Source: Thiomargarita sp. (GTDB lineage Bacteria > Pseudomonadota > Gammaproteobacteria > Beggiatoales > Beggiatoaceae). From it: a stretch of DNA of 10,753 bases. The notes beneath the pieces were generated by a model, which made no database searches, was not told where the DNA came from, and was given only the letters and a program-made list of their open reading frames with translations. The position numbers and the translations under genes are program-made. Location: NCBI GenBank assembly GCA_023144675.1, contig JAGLFE010000128.1, positions 1-10,753 on the forward strand. The letters run 5' to 3'. Positions 5,738 to 10,753 of this stretch are shown here, piece by piece; within the stretch, counting starts at the first letter, position 1, and each line of letters begins with the position of its first letter.

Positions 5738-6760
5738 TTATATATAATCTTTTATCAAAATTTCTGCAATTTGCACACTATTTAAAGCCGCTCCTTTACG
5801 AATATTATCAGAAACCACCCACATATCAAGACCACGTGGATGCGAAATATCTTCACGAATACGTCCAACAAAAGTTGCGTCATTATTAGTTCCTTCCGTA
5901 ACAGCAGTCGGATAGCCACCATCTTTACGTTCATCCATTAAGGTAACACCTGGAGCATTCATTAATAAATCACGGGCTTGTTCAACTGTAATTTTATCAC
6001 GAGTTTCAAGATGGATTGCTTCAGAATGGCTGAAGAAAACAGGTACTCGCACCGTAGTTGGATTAACTAAAATAGATTCATCAGCAAAAATCTTTTGGGT
6101 TTCCCAAACCATTTTCATTTCTTCTTTGGTATAACCATTTTCCATAAAAACATCAATATGGGGTAAACAGTTAAATGCGATTTGCTTAGGATAAACTGCT
6201 GGTGTTATTTGCTTACCATTTAGTAAAGCCGTGGTTTGCGTTGCTAATTCTTCAATGGCTTCTTTGCCAGTTCCTGAAACTGATTGATAAGTTGCTACAT
6301 TAATCCGTTCTATGCCCACTGCGTCATAAATAGGTTTCAACGCCACTAGCATTTGAATGGTTGAACAGTTTGGATTGGCAATAATATTACGCGTTTTATA
6401 TTGCGCAATAGCTTGTGGATTGACTTCAGGCACGACTAAAGGAATATCAGTATCACGGCGAAATTGAGAGGTATTATCAATCACAATACAACCCGCTTCA
6501 CCAGCCCTAATTGCATGAATAGCGGAAACTGAAGCTCCAGCTGAAAATAAGCCAATTTGTACTTTTGAAAAATCAAATTTCTCTAAGTCTTCTACGACCA
6601 AATGTTTTTCTTTAAATTTAATACGTTTGCCAGCAGAACGATGACTTGCTAATGGATATAATTTATTAACTGGAAAGTTGCGCTGTTCCAAAATTGACAT
6701 CATGGTTTCGCCTACAACTCCAGTTGCGCCTACAACAGCAATATCAAATTGACGAGTCAT
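5738..6760 (-). CDS. asd: Aspartate-semialdehyde dehydrogenase
   Basis: 340 residues, normal for the non-E. coli-type bacterial enzyme. It reduces L-aspartyl-4-phosphate to L-aspartate 4-semialdehyde with NADPH in the cytoplasm, the branch step toward lysine/diaminopimelate, methionine and threonine. The N-terminal NADP-binding loop is G11-A-T-G-V-V-G17. The catalytic cysteine is C132 in NPNCSTIQ. The active-site glutamine is Q159 in TYQSVSGTGKEA. The catalytic histidine is probably H245 in VPVFFSHSEAIHLE. The C-terminal NIRKGAALNSVQIAE is also typical. The ATG (6758-6760) has an AGGAG 12 bases upstream, slightly long spacing. The gene is intact and transcribed toward fimV, its usual neighbour, but the accessory region intervenes. 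Confidence 0.97.
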   Translation of the reverse strand: MTRQFDIAVVGATGVVGETMMSILEQRNFPVNKLYPLASHRSAGKRIKFKEKHLVVEDLEKFDFSKVQIGLFSAGASVSAIHAIRAGEAGCIVIDNTSQFRRDTDIPLVVPEVNPQAIAQYKTRNIIANPNCSTIQMLVALKPIYDAVGIERINVATYQSVSGTGKEAIEELATQTTALLNGKQITPAVYPKQIAFNCLPHIDVFMENGYTKEEMKMVWETQKIFADESILVNPTTVRVPVFFSHSEAIHLETRDKITVEQARDLLMNAPGVTLMDERKDGGYPTAVTEGTNNDATFVGRIREDISHPRGLDMWVVSDNIRKGAALNSVQIAEILIKDYI

Positions 6761-6811
6761 TTTTTATGTTTGCTCCTAAATTGAGGTATTTATAAAATTA
6801 AGACGGTGCTA

Positions 6812-6817
6812 ATTATA
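6812..6817 (-). promoter_or_regulatory. Possible -10 box for asd
   Basis: TATAAT on the minus strand, about 52 bases before the asd ATG. The -35 region at 16-18 bases is poor, so this is a weak call. It lies within the divergent spacer between asd and the binding-protein gene. Confidence 0.35.
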
Positions 6818-6904
6818 TAGCCTAGCCCTTATAGTATTGCATAATTTGAATTAAATTGCTTATTAAAATAATTTTATTTATCAACAAAATTGTTTAGTAG
6901 GACA

Positions 6905-6932
6905 TTGACAAATTATTTTTTATATGAATAAT
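6905..6932 (+). promoter_or_regulatory. Possible sigma-70 promoter for the binding protein-lptF pair
   Basis: Perfect -35 TTGACA at 6905-6910, 16-base spacer, AATAAT at 6927-6932 (5 of 6 matches to TATAAT). The predicted transcript start is near 6940, giving a leader of about 100 bases before the ATG at 7045. In such AT-rich DNA the -10 match carries little weight; the -35 match is more telling. Confidence 0.45.
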
Positions 6933-7044
6933 TAAGGTTAATAAAAGCTTTTAATTTTGAACAGCTAATAATTTTTTTATCTTTAATTCATAATTGGTAA
7001 ACCATATATAACTTCTAATCATTCTTAATTATTTGATTCTAATT

Positions 7045-8019
7045 ATGTCCTTAATTAAAAATTTGAAAAACATATTTTTCGCTATTTTAACAATTGGTAT
7101 TATTTTATATATATATTCTAATAGCCAATTATTATCCACCGAAAAATTAAATACATCACCAATACTTTATAGCAAATCTTTTCCACGTGAAATTTATGAC
7201 AGCAATAATAGGAAACTCCTTATTCCTGAACCGCCACAACGGATTGTGTCGCAAACTTTAAGCACCGATGAAATTTTATTAGCTATTTGCTTACCAGAAC
7301 GTATTATTGCCGTTAGTTCATTAGCTAAAGATGTTAAACAAAGTATTATTGCTCAACAGGCACAGCAAATTCCGCATCAAGCAAGTAATAATGCCGAACA
7401 GATTTTAAATTTAAAGCCTGACCTTATTTTTATAGCTAGTTATAGTCGAGCAGAAATTGTGGAATTACTCCAAATAACAGGAGCACCAGTATTTCAATTT
7501 TCTCAATTTAGAAGTATTTCAGATATTGAAAATAATATTAGGATAATAGGTTATATTATTGGTGAAGAACAAAAAGCGGCAGAATTAATTTTACAAATGA
7601 AAACTAACATTCAAGTTATTCGCAATCATTTACCTAAAAATAAGCCTGTTTTAAGAGTTATGTTATATAGCCAATGGGGTTATGTTGCTGGTCGTAATAC
7701 CACTTTTGATGATATGATGCAGATTATTGGTGCAATTAATATTGGTGCTGAACATGGGATAGATGGGCATCTTAAAATTAGCTCAGAACAAATTTTGGCG
7801 TGGCAACCTGATGTGATTGTAACTGGAGCAATACTTGGTGAATTTGAAAATGTTAAACAATTTTTGCTAAAAAATCCAGCAATTGCTGCTAGCCAAGCTG
7901 CCAAAATGGATAAAATTATTGTTATTGATATTCGCTATCTTAATACTGTTTCTCATTATATGGTAACGGGAATTAAGAATTTAGCGGAAGCTTTATATGG
8001 AGTTACAATTGATTATTAG
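7045..8019 (+). CDS. ABC transporter periplasmic substrate-binding protein, BtuF/FepB-like
   Basis: 324 residues from the ATG at 7045; an in-frame TTG at 7033 would add four residues. Neither start has a clear Shine-Dalgarno. The N-terminus (about residues 8-24, IFFAILTIGIILYIY region) is a hydrophobic signal peptide or anchor without a lipobox cysteine, so export to the periplasm is expected. The body matches the helical-backbone binding-protein fold (Peripla_BP_2): PPQRIVSQTLSTDEILLAI at the start of lobe 1, NAEQILNLKPDLIFIASYS, a long linking helix, GYVAGRNTTFDDMMQIIGAI, ISSEQILAWQPDVIVTGA and a final GIKNLAEALYG. Family members capture Fe(III)-siderophores, haem or vitamin B12 for an ABC importer. 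No permease or ATPase gene is adjacent, so the ligand is undetermined. The stop overlaps the start of lptF by 23 bp, implying cotranscription. Confidence 0.86.
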   Translation: MSLIKNLKNIFFAILTIGIILYIYSNSQLLSTEKLNTSPILYSKSFPREIYDSNNRKLLIPEPPQRIVSQTLSTDEILLAICLPERIIAVSSLAKDVKQSIIAQQAQQIPHQASNNAEQILNLKPDLIFIASYSRAEIVELLQITGAPVFQFSQFRSISDIENNIRIIGYIIGEEQKAAELILQMKTNIQVIRNHLPKNKPVLRVMLYSQWGYVAGRNTTFDDMMQIIGAINIGAEHGIDGHLKISSEQILAWQPDVIVTGAILGEFENVKQFLLKNPAIAASQAAKMDKIIVIDIRYLNTVSHYMVTGIKNLAEALYGVTIDY

Positions 8020-9142
8020 TCGTTATTTATTTCGTGAAGTAATTTTTACCTTATTAGCATTGACCATTTTGCTATTATTAATTTATATTAGTCATCGTTT
8101 CATGTCGTATTTAGTGCAAGCTTCTGTAGGCAATTTACCAGCGCAATTTATTCTACAATTATTGGGATTACGGCTACTTAGCGACCTTACACTTATTTTA
8201 CCATTAAGTTTTTTTCTAGCATTATTACTGGCTTTAGGGCGATTATATAAAGATAATGAAATTACTGCTATGGCGGCTTGTGGAATTCCAGTTCCAATTT
8301 TAAGTATTGTGAGTTTAGCTACAATTTTTGCCATATTTATTGCCATATTATCTTTGGTGGCTGGACCTTGGGCAGAAAAACAACGTGGTATTTTAGAAGT
8401 ACAATTAAGCACCGTTGCCGAAGTAGGAGGCATAGCCGCTGGTCGTTTTAAGGAATTTAATCATGGTAAAGGTATTTTTTATGTAAAGGATATTGATGCT
8501 GAAAAAAATATTATGTCTGATTTATTTATCCAACTAAATTTAGAACATAAACAAGTTATTATGGTAGCTAAACGTGGTTATCAAATAGTGCAAAATGGTG
8601 AATTATTTATTGTGCTTATGAATGGAAATCGCTATGAACGACAAAAAGAACATTTAAATTACACTATTACCCAATTTTCCGAGCATCGAATTAGAGTTCC
8701 GAGACGTTTAAATCAATATAAAGGCGAAGATATTGAAGGTTTTACTACTCAAAAATTATGGTTTTCTGAAGAACTAGCTTTACAAGCAGAATTACAATGG
8801 CGAATATCTTTACCGTTATCAGTAATTTTACTGGCTATATTAGCCGTACCGCTATCGCATACTAATCCTCGACAAGGACAATATTCTAAAATATTACTCG
8901 GTATTCTAACTTATTTGATTTATAATAATTTGCTAAATGTGGCAAAAAAATGGATTGAGCGAGGAGATATTCCGCCGATTATAGGAATATGGTGGGTGCA
9001 TTTTATTTTAATAGCGATTATTTTGGTTTTATTCCATTTAGCCTTTTTTAAGGAGTTATTTTATCGGGGATTTAATTTGATTTATTCGCTATTTTTATGG
9101 TGTTTTGAGACCTTAAAAAAGCAAATTAGTATGATGCGATAA
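7997..9142 (+). CDS. lptF: LPS export ABC transporter permease LptF
   Basis: 381 residues, slightly longer than the usual 360-370. LptF and LptG form the inner-membrane part of LptB2FG, which extracts lipopolysaccharide and passes it to LptC. Six membrane segments are visible at about 12-32, 50-80, 100-122, 270-287, 298-316 and 329-350, with the periplasmic beta-jellyroll domain between (about 125-265). Family motifs: ISRYLFREV at the start, ILPLSFFLALLLALGRLYKD, NEITAMAACGIP (coupling-helix region), AGPWAEKQR, ELQWRISLPLSVILLAILAV and PLSHTNPRQGQYSK. The C-terminus has an extra hydrophobic or amphipathic stretch after 352. The ATG at 7997 has GGAAG 7 bases upstream and lies inside the end of the previous gene. 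The usual downstream partner lptG is absent; a MITE-like element and gltD follow instead. Confidence 0.95.
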   Translation: MELQLIISRYLFREVIFTLLALTILLLLIYISHRFMSYLVQASVGNLPAQFILQLLGLRLLSDLTLILPLSFFLALLLALGRLYKDNEITAMAACGIPVPILSIVSLATIFAIFIAILSLVAGPWAEKQRGILEVQLSTVAEVGGIAAGRFKEFNHGKGIFYVKDIDAEKNIMSDLFIQLNLEHKQVIMVAKRGYQIVQNGELFIVLMNGNRYERQKEHLNYTITQFSEHRIRVPRRLNQYKGEDIEGFTTQKLWFSEELALQAELQWRISLPLSVILLAILAVPLSHTNPRQGQYSKILLGILTYLIYNNLLNVAKKWIERGDIPPIIGIWWVHFILIAIILVLFHLAFFKELFYRGFNLIYSLFLWCFETLKKQISMMR

Positions 9143-9145
9143 ATA

Positions 9146-9236
9146 ATATCTTTGGTAGTCCTGAACAAAGTAGTGATGGTCTCAAAAAACCTGTCAGGTA
9201 TCAAAGACCTAACAGGTTTAGCACTACCATATCTTT
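9146..9236. mobile_element. MITE-like element with 8-bp target duplication
   Basis: The 8-bp direct repeat ATATCTTT occurs at 9146-9153 and 9229-9236. Between them lies a 75-bp element (9154-9228) beginning GGTAGTCCTGAAC; its other end, read on the opposite strand, begins GGTAGTGCTAAAC, so the terminal inverted repeats match at 11 of 13 positions. An inner hairpin pairs 9187-9198 with 9208-9219 (AAACCTGT...ACAGGTTT, one mismatch, 9-base loop). No coding capacity. These are the marks of a miniature inverted-repeat transposable element mobilised in trans. It starts just after the lptF stop and ends 53 bases before the gltD start. Confidence 0.78.
9187..9219. terminator. Hairpin that may end the lptF transcript
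   Basis: Stem of 12 positions with one mismatch and a 9-base loop inside the MITE-like element. No long T-run follows directly (TTTAGC), so it is a weak intrinsic terminator at best. It lies between two same-strand genes of unrelated function. Confidence 0.3.
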
Positions 9237-9281
9237 TAATACAATAATTATTATCAACTAATCTTTTACCAAAGGAGAATT

Positions 9282-10724
9282 ATGGGTAAATCAACTGGAT
9301 TTATGGAAATCTCACGGCGTGATCGGTCTTATGCTCCAATTGCAGATCGTATAAAAAATTATCAAGAGTTTGTAATTCCTTTAATATTATCGGAAGTTAG
9401 TGAACAAGGGGCGCGTTGCATGGATTGTGGTATTCCATATTGCCATAACGGTTGCCCAATTCATAATATTATTCCTGATTGGAATGACCTTGTTTATCGT
9501 GGCAAATGGCGTGAAGCTTTAGATGTTTTGCATTCAACTAATAATTTTCCTGAATTTACTGGTAGAGTTTGCCCAGCCCCCTGTGAATCAGCTTGTACAT
9601 TGAATTTAAATGATTCGCCAGTTGCGATTAAAACTATTGAATGTGCCATTATTGATAAAGGTTGGGAACAGGGTTGGATTGTGCCACAAGTGCCAACTTA
9701 TAAAACTGGTAAACAGGTTGCTATTATAGGTTCTGGACCAGCAGGATTGGCTTGCGCTCAACAATTGGCTAGAGCTGGGCATAAAGTGGTTGTTTATGAA
9801 AAAAATGATCGGATTGGTGGATTGACTCGTTATGGCATTCCTAATTTCAAAATGAATAAAAATATCATTGATCGGCGGATGGCACAAATGCAAGCGGAAG
9901 GTGTGAGTTTTCGACCCAATTCTCATATCGGGGTTAATAAGTCAGCGGTAGAATTATTGGATAACTATGATGCGCTAGTTTTAGCTGGAGGTTCTGAAAA
10001 ATCTCGGGATTTACCAGCTCCAGGTAGGGAATTAAAGGGCATTCATTTTGCGATGGAGTTTTTGCCACAGCAAACTAAAGTCATATTTGGGGATGATATT
10101 ACTAAAGCAGAACGTATCGTAGCAACGAATAAACACGTGGTTGTGATTGGAGGCGGTGATACTGGTTCTGATTGTATTGGCACTTCTACTCGCCAAGGAG
10201 CTATTTCTGTTACTCAATTAGAAATTTTACCAAAACCACCAGAAAAGGAAGATAAAGCTATGACTTGGCCAAATTGGCCGAATAAATTGCGAACTTCCTC
10301 ATCTCAAGAAGAAGGTTGTCAACGTGAATGGTCGGTTTCTACCAAGTTTTTTGCAGGTGGAAATGGGCAAGTGGAAAAGTTGAGTTTGGTACGGGTTGAT
10401 TGGAAACAGGATGAAAGTGGTCGCTGGCAAATGTCAGAAGTTTCTGGTAGTGAATTTGAATTAAAAGCGGATTTAGTTTTATTAGCAATGGGTTTTATGC
10501 ACCCAATTTATGAGGGAATGTTGGAAGAATTAGGTATTGAATTAGATAATCGGGGCAATGTGAAAGCAAATACGGATAATTATCAAACTTCTTTGAAAAA
10601 GGTATTTGCAGCTGGAGATATGCGGCGTGGACAATCTTTAATTGTATGGGCTATACATGAGGGCAGACAAGCGGCTAGGTCTGTGGATGAATATTTAATG
10701 GGAACTTCTGAATTGCCTAATTAA
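9282..10724 (+). CDS. gltD: Glutamate synthase (NADPH) small subunit
   Basis: 480 residues, close to the usual 470-490. The beta subunit of glutamate synthase oxidises NADPH and passes electrons through FAD and Fe-S centres to GltB, which converts 2-oxoglutarate and glutamine to two glutamates. The N-terminal Fe-S domain has C46, C49, C54 and C58 (CMDCGIPYCHNGCP) and C97, C101 and C105 (CPAPCESAC). The FAD-binding Rossmann motif is G150-S-G-P-A-G155, followed by the conserved IGGLTRYGIPNFKM. The NADPH-binding motif is G290-G-G-D-T-G295. The C-terminal AAGDMRRGQSLIVWAIHEGR is the FAD-contacting end of the family. An AAAGGAG ribosome-binding site sits just upstream of the ATG. gltB is not in the window; it may lie elsewhere, and related GltD-like subunits also serve other oxidoreductases. 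Confidence 0.95.
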   Translation: MGKSTGFMEISRRDRSYAPIADRIKNYQEFVIPLILSEVSEQGARCMDCGIPYCHNGCPIHNIIPDWNDLVYRGKWREALDVLHSTNNFPEFTGRVCPAPCESACTLNLNDSPVAIKTIECAIIDKGWEQGWIVPQVPTYKTGKQVAIIGSGPAGLACAQQLARAGHKVVVYEKNDRIGGLTRYGIPNFKMNKNIIDRRMAQMQAEGVSFRPNSHIGVNKSAVELLDNYDALVLAGGSEKSRDLPAPGRELKGIHFAMEFLPQQTKVIFGDDITKAERIVATNKHVVVIGGGDTGSDCIGTSTRQGAISVTQLEILPKPPEKEDKAMTWPNWPNKLRTSSSQEEGCQREWSVSTKFFAGGNGQVEKLSLVRVDWKQDESGRWQMSEVSGSEFELKADLVLLAMGFMHPIYEGMLEELGIELDNRGNVKANTDNYQTSLKKVFAAGDMRRGQSLIVWAIHEGRQAARSVDEYLMGTSELPN

Positions 10725-10731
10725 AATATAG

Positions 10732-10753
10732 GATGCTGTTGAGGAACGAAACG
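10732..10753. repeat. Possible start of a dispersed palindromic repeat, cut by window edge
   Basis: After the gltD stop the sequence GGATGCTGTTGAGGAACGAA followed by ACG resembles the left half of the GTAGGRTGCGTTNAGGAACGAAACGCAYC-type palindromes scattered through many bacterial genomes. The expected right half would lie outside the window, so this cannot be confirmed here. Confidence 0.35.

Noticed and set aside
7680..8433. Minus-strand frames opposite the binding-protein gene and lptF
   Set aside because: They are shadows of strongly supported plus-strand genes.
9606..10217. Minus-strand frames opposite gltD
   Set aside because: They are shadows of gltD, without start signals or recognisable domains.
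1..10753. tRNA, rRNA or riboswitch
   Set aside because: I saw no cloverleaf, rRNA-like stretch or recognisable aptamer. The asd leader was considered for a lysine riboswitch, but it is too short and lacks the conserved elements.

Overview
The window is low in G+C, and its conserved genes are typical of a gammaproteobacterium: fimV, asd, lptF and gltD. The accessory content (Rpn-type nuclease copies, a DUF559 endonuclease, a TPR remnant, GC-rich palindromic repeats and a small MITE-like element) resembles large sulfur-oxidising Thiotrichales of the Beggiatoa/Thioploca type. That placement is an inference from gene content and composition only.

Layout. Positions 1-2573 (minus strand) hold most of a fimV-like gene: signal peptide, FimV N-terminal domain, LysM, coiled coil, membrane segment, TPR-like region, then an acidic repeat tail that runs off the left edge. 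Positions 2826-4357 hold a tandem duplication of an Rpn-family PD-(D/E)XK nuclease gene. The first copy is intact from a TTG start. The second copy has two one-base indels and has lost its 5' end. Positions 4358-4919 hold a DUF559 endonuclease gene with a single in-frame stop, bordered on both sides by related GC-rich repeats. Positions 4916-5402 hold the 3' remnant of a TPR gene with one frameshift. Positions 5403-5737 are a gene-free stretch of about 11% G+C (hand count over 5401-5700) with nested inverted repeats. Positions 5738-6760 (minus) are asd. After a divergent intergenic region come a periplasmic-binding-protein gene (7045-8019) and lptF (7997-9142), which overlap by 23 bp. A 75-bp MITE-like element with an 8-bp target duplication (9154-9228) separates lptF from gltD (9282-10724).

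How it fits together. asd and fimV are usual close neighbours in gammaproteobacteria, in the order asd-fimV. Here about 3.1 kb of accessory and decaying genes separates them, so the spot looks like an insertion site. The housekeeping genes cover aspartate-family amino acid synthesis (Asd), glutamate synthesis (GltD), LPS export (LptF), probable iron-siderophore or cobalamin capture, and cell-pole/type IV pilus organisation (FimV).

The most interesting candidate is the Rpn locus. A strong Shine-Dalgarno sequence lies inside the nuclease gene in front of an in-frame ATG, predicting a separate 62-residue C-terminal protein. That matches the intragenic toxin-antitoxin organisation known for E. 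coli rpn genes. The decayed second copy keeps exactly this C-terminal part open.
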